Assembly (NCBI RefSeq): GCF_003991195.1
Contig: NZ_RCWL01000005.1
Location: 37,270 to 101,269, forward strand
DNA from: Gynurincola endophyticus
GTDB lineage: Bacteria > Bacteroidota > Bacteroidia > Chitinophagales > Chitinophagaceae
Reading direction: 5' to 3'
Length of the DNA stretch: 64,000 bases
A program made the translations under genes and the position numbers. Shown one piece after another: positions 7,193 through 17,001 of the stretch. The notes under the pieces were generated by a model, which searched no databases, had not been told where the DNA came from, and was given only the letters and a program-made list of their open reading frames with translations. Positions within the stretch are counted from its first letter, which is position 1; every line of letters begins with the position of its first letter.

Positions 7193-8899
7193 ATGAAGAA
7201 TATTTTCAACTCAAGATATTTCTGGATCTATATCATCGGTGGAGCAATTGTTATTAATCTGCTCGCATCATTTGTGCATACAAGAATTGACCTGACTGCA
7301 GAAAAAAGGTTTACATTAACCGAACCTTCCAAAAATCTTATTGCTAAAATAAATGAACCGATAGAAATTACGATTCTGTTAGACGGAGATATGCCTGCAG
7401 GTTTTAAACGTCTCAGAAATACGGCCGGTGATTTATTAACAGAGTTTAAGCAGATCAATAGTCAGCAGATTACATTTAAATACCTGCGTCCTTCTGCCAG
7501 TGATTCTACCGAAGGTATTACGATGGACTCATTAATAAGATTAGGAATGAGCCCAACCAACGTTCGAATGAAAGCAAAGGAAGGGGAAGGTGAAGAACAG
7601 CGTTATTTGTTTCCGGGAGCTTTGGTAAAATATCAGAATAGAATTTTACCAATCGATTTCTTACAGGGTACCAAAGTGGTAGATGGTGATCCCTTCAGTA
7701 CTTTAAATGCAGCAGAAGCATTGATGGAATACAAATTTGCAAGTACGATTGAAAAAATTACCCGTACAGATGTAGCAAACGTAGGTTACCTTATAGGAAA
7801 CGGACAGCCTCTGAATTATAATGTATATGATTTAATTGAAGGGGTAATAAAACCTAATTACGGATTCGGATTTATTCCGATTGATAGTGTAGATATCATT
7901 CCGCTTGATTTTGATGCAGTGGTAATGATGAAACCAACACTACCGTTTACCGACCGTCAGAAGCTGAAACTCGATCAGTATATCATGAATGGAGGAAAAG
8001 TTTTATGGATGGTTGATAAGCTGTATGCTGAGATGGACAGCTTAATGCGGGTGCAAAGTGATTTTGTAGCGTTCGACAGAGACTTGAAATTAGATGATAT
8101 TTTATTCAAATATGGTGTTCGTTTGAACAGCGACCTGGTACAGGATCTTCAAAGTGACCAATTACCATTGGTTATAGGTAATTATGGCAATCAACCGCAG
8201 ATGCAGCTGGCGCCGTGGTATTATTTTCCTTTGTTGAGTAGCGGCAGCGAACATCCGATTGTGAAAAATCTCGATTATGTACTGAGTTTATTTCCACAAT
8301 CATTAGATACGGTGGAGTCAGCCGGTATTCAAAAAACCGTATTACTCAATACTTCCAATGCAGCCAGAATATTAAGCACACCGGCAATCGTATCATTAAA
8401 CAGTGTAAAGACCGAGGATGATCTGAAAACGTTTAAATCGGGCCCGATACCGATTGCTATTTTACTGGAAGGAAAGTTTAAGTCTCTGTATAGCAATCGA
8501 TTATCGAAAAGTGTATTAGATAGCTTTAGCCTTTTTTATGAGCAGCCATACTTATCCGAGGCAATGACTGATAATAAAATGATTGTAATCAGTGATGCCG
8601 ACGTTGCTTCGAATGTTTTTACCCAACAACAGGGGCCTTTGCCGATGGGAATGAATCAGTTTACGCAGCAACGATATGCAAATCACGACTTTCTGGCTAA
8701 TTCAATTGATTATCTGGTGAATAATTCAGGCATATTAATGGCTCGCAATAAAGATTATTCGTTGAGGTTGTTAGATCCCAAACGTGTGGAAACAGAGAAA
8801 GGGAAGTGGCAGCTGATTTGCACAGTAGTTCCGGTGTTAACGGTGATGCTGTTTGGAGCCGTTTTCCAGCAAATCAGAAGAAGAAAATATCAATCTTAA
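7193..8899 (+). CDS. gldG: Gliding-type ABC transporter auxiliary protein GldG
   Basis: The 568-residue protein is anchored at both ends: an N-terminal membrane helix (about residues 9-28) followed by RIDLTAEKRFTLTEPS, and a C-terminal helix (about residues 540-560) followed by the basic tail RRRKYQS. The large periplasmic part contains the family's DUF4350/GldG-like repeat around MMKPTLPFTDRQKLKLDQYIMNGGKVLWMVD. It is the partner of the GldF permease, with a 10-base gap and therefore likely co-translated. Known GldG proteins are of similar size. Its exact role in the transporter is not established. Confidence 0.92.
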   Translation: MKNIFNSRYFWIYIIGGAIVINLLASFVHTRIDLTAEKRFTLTEPSKNLIAKINEPIEITILLDGDMPAGFKRLRNTAGDLLTEFKQINSQQITFKYLRPSASDSTEGITMDSLIRLGMSPTNVRMKAKEGEGEEQRYLFPGALVKYQNRILPIDFLQGTKVVDGDPFSTLNAAEALMEYKFASTIEKITRTDVANVGYLIGNGQPLNYNVYDLIEGVIKPNYGFGFIPIDSVDIIPLDFDAVVMMKPTLPFTDRQKLKLDQYIMNGGKVLWMVDKLYAEMDSLMRVQSDFVAFDRDLKLDDILFKYGVRLNSDLVQDLQSDQLPLVIGNYGNQPQMQLAPWYYFPLLSSGSEHPIVKNLDYVLSLFPQSLDTVESAGIQKTVLLNTSNAARILSTPAIVSLNSVKTEDDLKTFKSGPIPIAILLEGKFKSLYSNRLSKSVLDSFSLFYEQPYLSEAMTDNKMIVISDADVASNVFTQQQGPLPMGMNQFTQQRYANHDFLANSIDYLVNNSGILMARNKDYSLRLLDPKRVETEKGKWQLICTVVPVLTVMLFGAVFQQIRRRKYQS

Positions 8900-8970
8900 A
8901 ATTTTTTTAATAAGAAACTGATATTATTAGATTGCTTGTTTCGATCTTTGTAATTCATATTTAACAATTC

Positions 8971-9909
8971 ATGACACCAGAACAAATAACTTACCTTGTA
9001 TTCGGCGTAGTAGTGATATTAGCGCTGATTTTTGATTTAGGATTACTAAGTAAAAAATCTACTCAGATTTCTATTAAAAAAGCGTTGTATCAAACGCTCT
9101 TTTGGGTTTCACTTGCTTTAGGCTTTTTCGTGTTCATGTGGTTTGAGGACGGAAGTACCAAAGCGTTGGAGTATTTAAGTGCTTACCTGATGGAATGGTC
9201 ATTGAGTATTGATAATATCTTTGTATTTATTCTCATTTTCGGTTTTTTTGGGGTGAAAGAGTCTTATATACCAAGAGTTTTACTCATCGGTATTTTAATG
9301 GCGATTGTATTCCGTATCATTTTCATTGCTGTTGGTATTGAACTGGTAACCCGTTTCGGATGGTTATTATACATTTTCGGAGCCATTCTCGTGTACACCG
9401 GTATTTCCATGTTCAGAGCCAGTCACGACGAAGAGGTGGATATGAACGAGAACAAAGTGTATAAGTTTCTGAAAAAAGTAGTTCCTCTGGTAGCACACGA
9501 TGGTGAAGGCCGCTTCAGAGTAAAAATAGACGGTAAAACCTTTTATACCACCACTTTCGTGGTGGTAGTAATGCTGGCCACAACGGATATCGTATTTGCG
9601 TTGGATTCAATTCCCGCGGTGTTCGCCATTTCAACTGATAAAATGGTCATTTATACCTCTAATATTTTTGCAGTATTAGGACTAAGATCTTTATTCTTTT
9701 TGTTGAAAGGGGCTGCTAATAAATTTCAGTATTTACAACATGGAATTGCAATAGTGCTGGTATATATCGGTTTGAAAATGCTGGTAACCTACTTCCACAT
9801 TCATATTCCGATTTATATATCACTGGGTGTAATCGTATTATGTATAACCGGCTCGATTCTATATTCACTTATGGTGAATAAGAGACTTGAGAAACAAAAT
9901 AAACAATAA
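8971..9909 (+). CDS. TerC/Alx-family membrane protein
   Basis: This is a 312-residue integral membrane protein with about eight to nine helices. Family motifs are present: LIFDLGLL near residue 20, MEWSLSIDNIFVFILIFGFFGV near residues 70-90, and TTDIVFALDSIPAVFAISTDKMVIYTSNIFAVLGLRSLFFLL. The acidic residues within helices (Asp in FDLG, SIDN, TTDI and ALDS) are thought to bind metal in this family, whose members export manganese or help load metals onto secreted proteins. Related proteins are linked to tellurite resistance, but no ter genes are nearby. Its 3' end overlaps the murF-alr gene by 23 bases, suggesting coupled translation. Confidence 0.9.
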   Translation: MTPEQITYLVFGVVVILALIFDLGLLSKKSTQISIKKALYQTLFWVSLALGFFVFMWFEDGSTKALEYLSAYLMEWSLSIDNIFVFILIFGFFGVKESYIPRVLLIGILMAIVFRIIFIAVGIELVTRFGWLLYIFGAILVYTGISMFRASHDEEVDMNENKVYKFLKKVVPLVAHDGEGRFRVKIDGKTFYTTTFVVVVMLATTDIVFALDSIPAVFAISTDKMVIYTSNIFAVLGLRSLFFLLKGAANKFQYLQHGIAIVLVYIGLKMLVTYFHIHIPIYISLGVIVLCITGSILYSLMVNKRLEKQNKQ

Positions 9910-12373
9910 ACTGAAAATTCTTTTTAAGGATATAGCTTCTGTGGTGGATGGAGAGTTTCACGTGTATGACCCCGAAATGCGGGTAGAGGCTGTTAGTATT
10001 GATACAAGAACTCCGGTTTTAAATAATCATACCCTTTTCGTTGCTATTAACGGTGAACATTTTAATGCGCATCGTTTTATTCAAACAGCATACGAAAAGG
10101 GTATTCGTATGTTTATTGTTCAGGAAACAGAACAGTTAAATCAACTCAATGATGTTAACTACATCGTTGTAAAAAACTCAGTAGTTGCCTTACAACAGTT
10201 TGCCCGTTATTATCGTTCTCTGTTTACAATTCCTGTAATCGGAATAACCGGCAGTAATGGAAAAACCATTGTAAAAGAATGGTTGTATCAACTACTGCAA
10301 AAGCATGAAAAGATAGCAGTCAGCCCAAGAAGTTTTAATTCACAGATAGGAGTGCCGCTCAGTATTTTTCAAATAAACGAGGAAAGTACACTGGCTATAT
10401 TCGAGGCTGGCATCTCTACTGTTAATGAAATGCAGCTGCTGGCAAACATTATTCAACCGACGATCGGTATTTTAACCAATATCGGTCATGCACATGATGC
10501 TGGGTTTAACAGTCTCCAGCAAAAGTTTGATGAAAAAAAATTGCTTTTCAAGAACGCAGCAGTAGTGATTACTTCTGCCGAATTAGTAGAAGAATACGTA
10601 ACAGATGAATCGGTTGTTTTTTTTACCTGGGGTGGAAAAGCGGAAGCCAATGTTTATTTGAAGAATGTAATAACCGGTTCAGACAGTACCCGTCTTACAA
10701 TACAATTCGATGAAGATACTTTTGATATTTCAATACCTTTTATAGATAAAGCATCCATCGAAAATACAATGCACTGTATTTCGTTGCTATTGTATTTGAA
10801 GTATCCTCCACATGAAATACAGGAGAAACTATTGCAATTAAGATCGGTTCCGATGCGAATGACATTGAAAAAACTATCTAATGATGCATTGTTAATTGAC
10901 GATACTTACTCTGCAGATATCGGTTCTTTAAAAATAGCTTTAGATTATCTGGCAGGTTTTGATCAAACAAAAATAAAGACGCTGGTGTTGTCAGATTTTG
11001 ATCAAACGGGAAGAACCGGTCAGCAATGGTTAAAAGAGGTTTTTGATATTTTGAATCACTACCGGTTTCAGCGTCTCATTGGAATAGGAAAAGAATGGTA
11101 CCTGAACAGAGCGTCTCTTCCGGTGAATCATTTTGAAAACCTACAGGTATTTGAAGAAGTGAGCGATGCAATCCGGTATTTACGTAATAATATCCAGCCG
11201 AAAGAATTAATTCTTTTAAAAGGAGCGCGAAATTATTCATTGGAACGTGTGGTAAAGTCATTGGAGTTCCAGAGTCATGATACCCGGATAGAAGTAATGA
11301 TTCCACATCTGATAGAAAATGTTCAATATTTTAAGAAGCACCTGATGCCCGGAGTGAAATGCATGGGAATGGTGAAAGCATTTTCTTATGGTACCGGCGC
11401 ATATGAGATTGCTGAGGTGTTAGTACGCCAGGGAATCGATTATCTTACGGTAGCGTATTTAGACGAAGGGGTTGAATTAAGACAAAAAGGTATTCAGCTG
11501 CCGATCATGGTGATGAATGTAGAATATCATTCATTTGAGCGATTAATAGAATATAATCTGGAACCAGTCGTTTACAGTTTGAATATCTGGTCAAAGTTAT
11601 TGAGCTATCTTGAAGAAAATAAAATACAGGAATATCCTGTACATATAGAATTAGAAACCGGTATGAACCGATTGGGATTAGAGCAAAAAGAAATAGAGCA
11701 GCTGTTACCACAGCTTGTTCATCCGGCAATAAAAATACAATCTGTATTCAGTCATCTGGCAGGAAGTGAAGATCCGATACATGATAATTACACTTTAGAA
11801 CAATTTGCTAAATATCAAAAAATTGTAGGGCTAATTTCTCAAGTAATTGAATATCGTTTCTTAAAGCATATTCTAAATACCAACGGAATACTCAGACACC
11901 CATCTTTGCAATTGGATATGGTTCGGTTGGGAATTGGCATGTACGGATTAGCGGTTACACCTGTATTCCGTAAAGATTTAAAAACAGTCGTGAGCCTGAT
12001 TACTACTATTGCACAGATAAAAGAGGTAGAAGCCGGTACTACTATCAGCTATGGACGTAAAGGAAAGGTAAACACCAAACGTACCATTGCTACTTTACGG
12101 ATCGGATACGCAGACGGCTATCCGCGAACATTGGGAAATGGGGTTGGAAAGGTTTGGATAAACGGGTATTTTGCACCCATTATAGGTACTATCTGCATGG
12201 ACATGTTAATGGTAGATATAACTGAAATACCTAATGTACAGGAAGGGGATGAAGCCGAGTTATGGGGTGAAAATGTTTCGTTGGAAGAATTAAGTGCAAT
12301 ATCCGGAACAATTCCGTACGAGATTTTGACAGGAATCAGTAATCGGGTAAAAAGAGTTTATATTACAGGATAA
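9887..12373 (+). CDS. murF-alr: Bifunctional UDP-MurNAc-tripeptide:D-Ala-D-Ala ligase / alanine racemase
   Basis: This is one 828-residue polypeptide with two cell-wall enzymes. Residues 1-450 are MurF: an N-terminal substrate domain, the ATP loop GITGSNGKT (Gly122 to Thr127), and a central ligase fold that adds D-Ala-D-Ala to the peptidoglycan precursor. From about residue 460 to the end is alanine racemase: the PLP lysine is Lys497 in GMVKAFSYGTG and the catalytic tyrosine is Tyr722 in ISYGRKG. One chain therefore makes D-alanine and installs the dipeptide; only the Ddl ligase step is missing. The fusion is common in Bacteroidota. The start is a TTG inside the end of the TerC gene, since no ATG or GTG lies before the conserved region. 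Confidence 0.93.
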   Translation: MRNKINNKLKILFKDIASVVDGEFHVYDPEMRVEAVSIDTRTPVLNNHTLFVAINGEHFNAHRFIQTAYEKGIRMFIVQETEQLNQLNDVNYIVVKNSVVALQQFARYYRSLFTIPVIGITGSNGKTIVKEWLYQLLQKHEKIAVSPRSFNSQIGVPLSIFQINEESTLAIFEAGISTVNEMQLLANIIQPTIGILTNIGHAHDAGFNSLQQKFDEKKLLFKNAAVVITSAELVEEYVTDESVVFFTWGGKAEANVYLKNVITGSDSTRLTIQFDEDTFDISIPFIDKASIENTMHCISLLLYLKYPPHEIQEKLLQLRSVPMRMTLKKLSNDALLIDDTYSADIGSLKIALDYLAGFDQTKIKTLVLSDFDQTGRTGQQWLKEVFDILNHYRFQRLIGIGKEWYLNRASLPVNHFENLQVFEEVSDAIRYLRNNIQPKELILLKGARNYSLERVVKSLEFQSHDTRIEVMIPHLIENVQYFKKHLMPGVKCMGMVKAFSYGTGAYEIAEVLVRQGIDYLTVAYLDEGVELRQKGIQLPIMVMNVEYHSFERLIEYNLEPVVYSLNIWSKLLSYLEENKIQEYPVHIELETGMNRLGLEQKEIEQLLPQLVHPAIKIQSVFSHLAGSEDPIHDNYTLEQFAKYQKIVGLISQVIEYRFLKHILNTNGILRHPSLQLDMVRLGIGMYGLAVTPVFRKDLKTVVSLITTIAQIKEVEAGTTISYGRKGKVNTKRTIATLRIGYADGYPRTLGNGVGKVWINGYFAPIIGTICMDMLMVDITEIPNVQEGDEAELWGENVSLEELSAISGTIPYEILTGISNRVKRVYITG

Positions 12374-12493
12374 GAAATTAACGAAGCTCTATACCGTACT
12401 TTCAGACTATTGCTATAAATTGTAGAAAGAGTATTGCCAATATTAAAGCCAGACAGGGAGATTAAGTTTTTGTAGATTAATTTAACCTTCGTG

Positions 12494-12526
12494 TTGATGG
12501 GCGACTCTAGATAACTATTATCTTTG
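12494..12526 (+). promoter_or_regulatory. lspA promoter
   Basis: A TTG (12494-12496), a 22-base spacer and a perfect -7 element TATCTTTG (12519-12526) are present. The expected transcript start near 12533 supports the GTG at 12546 over the TTG at 12537 as the lspA start. Confidence 0.6.
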
Positions 12527-12545
12527 ATAACTTAAATTGTTAATT

Positions 12546-13196
12546 GTGAAGTTAAGAACGATTTGGATAATTATTTTTTCAGTATTAATTATTGACCAGG
12601 CTCTTAAAATCTGGGTGAAAACTTCTATGGGATATGGCGAGCAGATTCCTCTATTGGGTTCATGGTTTCGTTTGCTGTTTATCGAAAATGAAGGTATGGC
12701 ATGGGGCTGGAAATTCGGTGGTGAGTTCGGGAAACTGGCGTTAACCCTCTTCAGATTGGTTGCCGTAGCATTCGGTACCTGGTTTATTTTTAAGAATTAT
12801 AATAACCCTAAATACCATAAAGGATTTTTTGTTTGTGTTGCATTAATGTATGCCGGTGCTGCAGGAAATCTGATAGATAGTATTTTTTATGGAGTAATAT
12901 TTGCAAAATCCGGATACGGGCTTCCTTTAGCAACTATGTTTCCTCCGGAAGGTGGATATGCAACCCTGTTTCATGGGAAAGTGGTAGATATGTTGTATAT
13001 GCCGATCATTGAGAATAAAGTATTGCCTGAGTGGATTCCGATATGGGGTGGAGAACGATTCACGTTCTTTTCTCCGATTTTCAATATTGCAGATGCATCA
13101 ATTTCTTTGAGTATTATTTTCATTCTTATCTTTCAAAAGAAATTCTTTAAAGAAACGAAAGAAACAAAAAAAGTTCAGCAAGAAAAGCTGGCATAA
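12546..13196 (+). CDS. lspA: Lipoprotein signal peptidase (signal peptidase II)
   Basis: This inner-membrane aspartyl protease cuts the signal peptides of lipid-modified prolipoproteins, of which this window encodes several. The first helix carries VLIIDQALKIWVKT, followed by the periplasmic FIENEGMAWG block. The catalytic aspartates are Asp148 in GKVVDMLYMP and Asp183 in FNIADASIS; AGAAGNLIDSIFYG is also conserved. At about 216 residues it is longer than proteobacterial LspA because of an insertion before the first aspartate, as is common in Bacteroidota. I prefer the GTG start (MKLRTIW...) because the mapped promoter leaves almost no leader for the upstream TTG. A strong bidirectional terminator follows. 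Confidence 0.93.
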   Translation: MKLRTIWIIIFSVLIIDQALKIWVKTSMGYGEQIPLLGSWFRLLFIENEGMAWGWKFGGEFGKLALTLFRLVAVAFGTWFIFKNYNNPKYHKGFFVCVALMYAGAAGNLIDSIFYGVIFAKSGYGLPLATMFPPEGGYATLFHGKVVDMLYMPIIENKVLPEWIPIWGGERFTFFSPIFNIADASISLSIIFILIFQKKFFKETKETKKVQQEKLA

Positions 13197-13201
13197 AATA
13201 T

Positions 13202-13237
13202 AAAAAAAGGGTCGGTGTTAACACCGACCCTTTTTTT
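13202..13237. terminator. Bidirectional terminator between lspA and fumC
   Basis: This is a perfect 36-base palindrome: A7, GGGTCGGTGTT, its complement, T7. It works for both convergent genes. The fumC stop codon (13236-13238) lies on its right edge. Confidence 0.93.
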
Positions 13238-14633
13238 ATATTTTTCCTACCATTTGTGAAGGGATCACCCATTGATCAAACTCTTCAGCAGTAACATATC
13301 CTAATTTTACAGCCATTTCTTTTAAGGTAGTACCTTCTTTGTGGGCTTTCTGGGCAATTTCAGCAGCTTTATAATAACCGATTTTAGTGTTCAGTGAAGT
13401 CACTAACATTAAAGAATTATCTAAATGTTTTTTAATGTTTGCTTCGATCGGTTCAATGCCTGCTGCACATTTATCATTAAAGCTAACGCAACCGTCTCCT
13501 AATAATTTAGCACTATGCAGGAAGTTGTAGATCATCATCGGTTTGAATACGTTCAATTCGAAATGACCGGTAGCTCCACCTACGTTAATGGCAACATCAT
13601 TTCCAAGAACCTGTGCAGCAATCATTGTTAATGCCTCGCACTGGGTTGGGTTCACCTTGCCCGGCATGATGGAAGACCCCGGTTCATTATCAGGAATGAA
13701 GATTTCACCGATTCCTGAACGTGGTCCTGATGATAACATACGGATATCGTTGGCGATTTTCATCAGGCTGACAGCAACTGTTTTTAACGCACCGTGTGCT
13801 TCAACGATGGCATCGTGTGCCGCCAGCGCTTCAAATTTGTTTTCGGCAGTTACAAATGGTAATCCTGATAAATCAGCGATATGTTTTGCTACATTTTCAG
13901 AATAACCCTCAGGGGTGTTGATACCGGTTCCAACTGCTGTACCGCCCAATGCTAACTCGCTCAGGTGGCTTAAAGTATTTTTGATAGCTTTTAAACCGTG
14001 GTTTAATTGAGATACATATCCGCTGAATTCCTGTCCTAAAGTTAATGGGGTCGCATCCATGAAGTGTGTTCTTCCTATTTTCACCACATTCATAAAGGCT
14101 TTTGACTTTTTGTCGAGCGTATCTCTTAGTTTTTCAATACCCGGAACAGTAACTTCTAAAAGAATTTTGTAAGCAGCAATATGCATTGCTGTAGGGAAAG
14201 TATCATTTGAAGATTGTGATTTATTTACATCGTCGTTCGGATGTAAGAACTTTTCTTTATCTGTTAGTGAACCTCCTTTGATAACGTGGCCTCTGTAAGC
14301 AACCACTTCGTTTACGTTCATGTTTGATTGAGTACCCGAACCTGTTTGCCAAACTACTAGTGGAAACCATTCGTCTAATTTACCCTCCAGAATCTCGTCA
14401 CAAACCTGACCGATCAGTTTCGATTTTTCTTCAGAAAGTACACCAGCTTCAAAATTGGTAATGGCAGCAGCTTTTTTCAAATAGGCAAACGCACGAATAA
14501 TTTCAATAGGCATTTTGTTAGTGTCTTGTGCTATTCTGAAGTTATCTATACTTCTTTGCGTCTGAGCACCATATAATGCATTGGCAGGCACTTGCACCTC
14601 ACCCATAGTATCTTTTTCAATGCGGTATTCCAT
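13236..14633 (-). CDS. fumC: Class II fumarate hydratase
   Basis: This 465-residue enzyme of the citric acid cycle hydrates fumarate to L-malate without an Fe-S cluster. The superfamily signature [17 protein letters not shown] is intact and carries the catalytic Ser loop. The substrate-binding [14 protein letters not shown] and the base-carrying [20 protein letters not shown] segments are also complete. Length is standard for FumC, and the N-terminus [14 protein letters not shown] is typical, which separates it from aspartase and argininosuccinate lyase. It is the last gene in a closely spaced minus-strand run (gltX, B12-binding protein, crotonase, LacI regulator, fumC) and ends in the shared terminator with lspA. 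Confidence 0.96.
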   Translation of the reverse strand: MEYRIEKDTMGEVQVPANALYGAQTQRSIDNFRIAQDTNKMPIEIIRAFAYLKKAAAITNFEAGVLSEEKSKLIGQVCDEILEGKLDEWFPLVVWQTGSGTQSNMNVNEVVAYRGHVIKGGSLTDKEKFLHPNDDVNKSQSSNDTFPTAMHIAAYKILLEVTVPGIEKLRDTLDKKSKAFMNVVKIGRTHFMDATPLTLGQEFSGYVSQLNHGLKAIKNTLSHLSELALGGTAVGTGINTPEGYSENVAKHIADLSGLPFVTAENKFEALAAHDAIVEAHGALKTVAVSLMKIANDIRMLSSGPRSGIGEIFIPDNEPGSSIMPGKVNPTQCEALTMIAAQVLGNDVAINVGGATGHFELNVFKPMMIYNFLHSAKLLGDGCVSFNDKCAAGIEPIEANIKKHLDNSLMLVTSLNTKIGYYKAAEIAQKAHKEGTTLKEMAVKLGYVTAEEFDQWVIPSQMVGKI

Positions 14634-14703
14634 GTCAAAAAATTTGAGTAAAGTTAGTTAATTGTAAGTTTGATTGTAAGCTTTCTGCAAGAATTTATCA
14701 GCT

Positions 14704-15705
14704 TTATCGTTGAATTAATTTACTGCGTAACACAATTTGTTGGGGAGCCGGTTTTTTTTGTTCTTCTTTCGCCCGTATGAGCTCTAATAATAAGCCGGCA
14801 GCTTTTTTTCCTTGTGATGTAGGAAATTGTTCGATAGAAATGACCGGTTTCTTTTCAAGATATTCTATAAAAGAAATATTAGCATAACTGGCTATGTCTA
14901 CAGGTGTGTTGTAAGACTTCAATATTTTGAATGCATCTAATGCAACATAATCATTTACTGTAATGATAACAGTGGGGGGCTCCTGTAACTTCATTAAATG
15001 GTTAATGGCATTTAATGTAGAAGTGTAGGTAAAATCGGTATGTTGAACGTATTCGTCGAGATAATCCAGATTAATTTTTTTTAATCCTTCTTTATAACCC
15101 ATCCAGCGTTCATTTTTATCAGGAAAGTTTTCGGGTCCCAAAATAAGAGCAATCCGTTGGTGTCCTTTTTCATTTAAACTCTGAATCATTTCTACAGTTG
15201 AATGAAATATGCTGCACATAATGTAGTTGATATCCTGATAAAGCGGAACGCGGTCAAAATAAACTATTGGCAGGTCGAGTTCGTTCAATTTTTCAAAATG
15301 AGCCAGCGAATCATTGTCTTTTGCCAATGAAACTAATAAACCGTCTACTCTGTATTTGAGCATAGACGCTACCAGCTCTTTTTCAAGATTCATAGAATCG
15401 TGCGATTGCGTGATAAGTGCAATGTAATTTTGTTGACGGAGAACGCCTTCAATGCCTGCAAGTATAGAAACGAAGAATTCTTCTTTCAGATTGGGTACTA
15501 TTACCCCAATCGTATTGGTACGACTACTTTTAAAAGAAATAGCTGTTTGATTGGGGTGATAGTTTAACTCTTCTGCTTTTTTCTTAACGGCAGCTTTTGT
15601 ATTGGCTCCGATACTCGGATGATTATTGAGTGCTCTTGATACGGTTGAAATGGATATGTTTAGTTGTTGGGCTATTTCTTTTATTGTTGTTATTTTTTTC
15701 GACAT
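14704..15705 (-). CDS. LacI-family transcriptional regulator
   Basis: The 333-residue repressor-type protein has an N-terminal helix-turn-helix (TIKEIAQQLNISISTVSRALNNHPSIG, residues 7-33) with the hinge helix following, and a periplasmic-binding-protein-like ligand domain (TIGVIVPNLKEEFFVSILAGIEGVL onward). Members bind sugars or other small effectors and control catabolic genes. Here it sits between crotonase and fumC genes with gaps of 42 and 70 bases, and no sugar-catabolic gene is adjacent. Its target is therefore not evident. I found no clear LacI-type palindrome near it. Confidence 0.9.
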   Translation of the reverse strand: MSKKITTIKEIAQQLNISISTVSRALNNHPSIGANTKAAVKKKAEELNYHPNQTAISFKSSRTNTIGVIVPNLKEEFFVSILAGIEGVLRQQNYIALITQSHDSMNLEKELVASMLKYRVDGLLVSLAKDNDSLAHFEKLNELDLPIVYFDRVPLYQDINYIMCSIFHSTVEMIQSLNEKGHQRIALILGPENFPDKNERWMGYKEGLKKINLDYLDEYVQHTDFTYTSTLNAINHLMKLQEPPTVIITVNDYVALDAFKILKSYNTPVDIASYANISFIEYLEKKPVISIEQFPTSQGKKAAGLLLELIRAKEEQKKPAPQQIVLRSKLIQR

Positions 15706-15747
15706 CTCACTCAGTTTACTTGGATAAAAACAATGGCCCTGCCGAAT

Positions 15748-16524
15748 TTATTCACCCGTAAAGTTCGGCTTTCTTTTTTCGAGAAATGCACTGGTTCCTT
15801 CCTGTTTATCTTTTGTTCCGAAACATTTTCCAAATAATTCAACTTCCAGATCAAATCCTTTTTTTTCTCCCGTATAACCGTTAACGGCTTGTATTACATA
15901 GTTGATGGCAACAGGAGCTTTTGTTAATATCAGTGCGAGACTTTCTGTTAACCTGGGTAGTAATTCTTCAGGTGTATGTACTTCATTTACAAGTCCGGCT
16001 TTTTCTGCATCGGCAGCACTATACAATTTGGCGCTCATAATCCACTCCATTGTTTTTCGTTTGCCGATGGCACTTACCAGGCGTTGTGTTCCGCCATATC
16101 CCGGAATCAAACCAAGGTTTACTTCGGGTTGTCCGAACTTCGCATTTTCACTGGCGTATATAAAATGGCAGGCAAGTGCCAGTTCACAACCTCCACCCAA
16201 TGCGAATCCGTTTACCGCTGCAACAATCGGTTTAGGAGATTTTTCTATTTTAAAAAACAGATCCTGGCCAACCTGTGCCAATTGTTTGGCCTGTTCAACA
16301 GTGAGATTCTGAAACTCACTGATATCAGCACCCGCAACAAATGCTTTAGTGCCACTTCCGGTAATAATAGCAGCTTTGATATCTTTATTCTGATAAACTT
16401 CTTCGATTGCAGTTGATAATTCAGCAATGACTGTTTTATTCAGTGCATTCATTTTATCAGGTCTGTTAATGGTAATCGTTAAAATATTATTTTCTAAAGT
16501 AGTAAGAATAGTTTGATATGACAT
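15748..16524 (-). CDS. Enoyl-CoA hydratase/isomerase family protein
   Basis: This is a 258-residue crotonase-fold enzyme. The oxyanion-hole segments GTKAFVAGADISEF and NGFALGGGCELALACHF are present, and both catalytic glutamates expected in true enoyl-CoA hydratases appear: Glu114 (GGGCEL) and Glu134 (FGQPEVNLGLIPGYGGTQRL). The reaction is likely hydration of short-chain enoyl-CoA such as crotonyl-CoA. Neighbours are a B12-binding protein 11 bases upstream and a LacI regulator downstream, and an epimerase of methylmalonyl-CoA lies 11 kb away. This hints at branched-chain or odd-chain acyl-CoA catabolism, but the chain-length preference is not readable. Confidence 0.9.
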   Translation of the reverse strand: MSYQTILTTLENNILTITINRPDKMNALNKTVIAELSTAIEEVYQNKDIKAAIITGSGTKAFVAGADISEFQNLTVEQAKQLAQVGQDLFFKIEKSPKPIVAAVNGFALGGGCELALACHFIYASENAKFGQPEVNLGLIPGYGGTQRLVSAIGKRKTMEWIMSAKLYSAADAEKAGLVNEVHTPEELLPRLTESLALILTKAPVAINYVIQAVNGYTGEKKGFDLEVELFGKCFGTKDKQEGTSAFLEKRKPNFTGE

Positions 16525-16535
16525 AGTACATTAAA

Positions 16536-16943
16536 TTAGAAGTTACGATGATCTTTTACCCAGTCGCTGATGTATTTAGCAACATCTTCGGTAGTGGTAC
16601 CGGGAGCGAATAATGCACCAACACCCATTTCCTGTAAAGAGGTTCTGTCTTCTTCAGGAATTATACCTCCGCCCGTGAGTAAAACATCATCCATTTTGTG
16701 TTGCTTCATCAGTTCAAGCATTTTCGGAAACACGGTCATATGTGCTCCGGATAAAATACTGATACCAATGGCATCCACGTCTTCCTGCAAAGCGGCACTC
16801 ACTACCATTTCCGGCGTTTGACGCAGACCGGTATAGATAACTTCCATACCCGCATCTCTCAACGCAGTGGCAATGATCTTGGCTCCTCTGTCATGACCAT
16901 CTAAACCTACTTTTGCAACCAGTACTCTGATAGGACGACTCAT
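16536..16943 (-). CDS. Stand-alone cobalamin-binding protein of the methylmalonyl-CoA mutase type
   Basis: The 135-residue protein consists only of a B12-binding Rossmann-like domain. It carries the DxHxxG signature in VGLDGHDRG (Asp15, His17, Gly20), where the His replaces the lower ligand of cobalt. The downstream GISILSGAH and [12 protein letters not shown] loops hold the nucleotide tail. The sequence resembles the C-terminal region of methylmalonyl-CoA mutase (or the small subunit of isobutyryl/ethylmalonyl-type mutases). It must pair with a catalytic subunit encoded elsewhere. It is followed after 11 bases by the crotonase gene, so the two are likely one operon. Confidence 0.9.
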   Translation of the reverse strand: MSRPIRVLVAKVGLDGHDRGAKIIATALRDAGMEVIYTGLRQTPEMVVSAALQEDVDAIGISILSGAHMTVFPKMLELMKQHKMDDVLLTGGGIIPEEDRTSLQEMGVGALFAPGTTTEDVAKYISDWVKDHRNF

Positions 16944-17001
16944 AATAATTTAATTTTCAATATGGCTCACGTTCGTAATGATGGAAGGTAATGTATTTTT
17001 T

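Noticed and set aside
13588-13905. A 105-codon plus-strand frame opposite fumC, and several others opposite gltX, susC, crotonase and the B12 gene.
   Set aside because: They mirror the codon pattern of well-supported genes on the other strand and show no family features or start signals.
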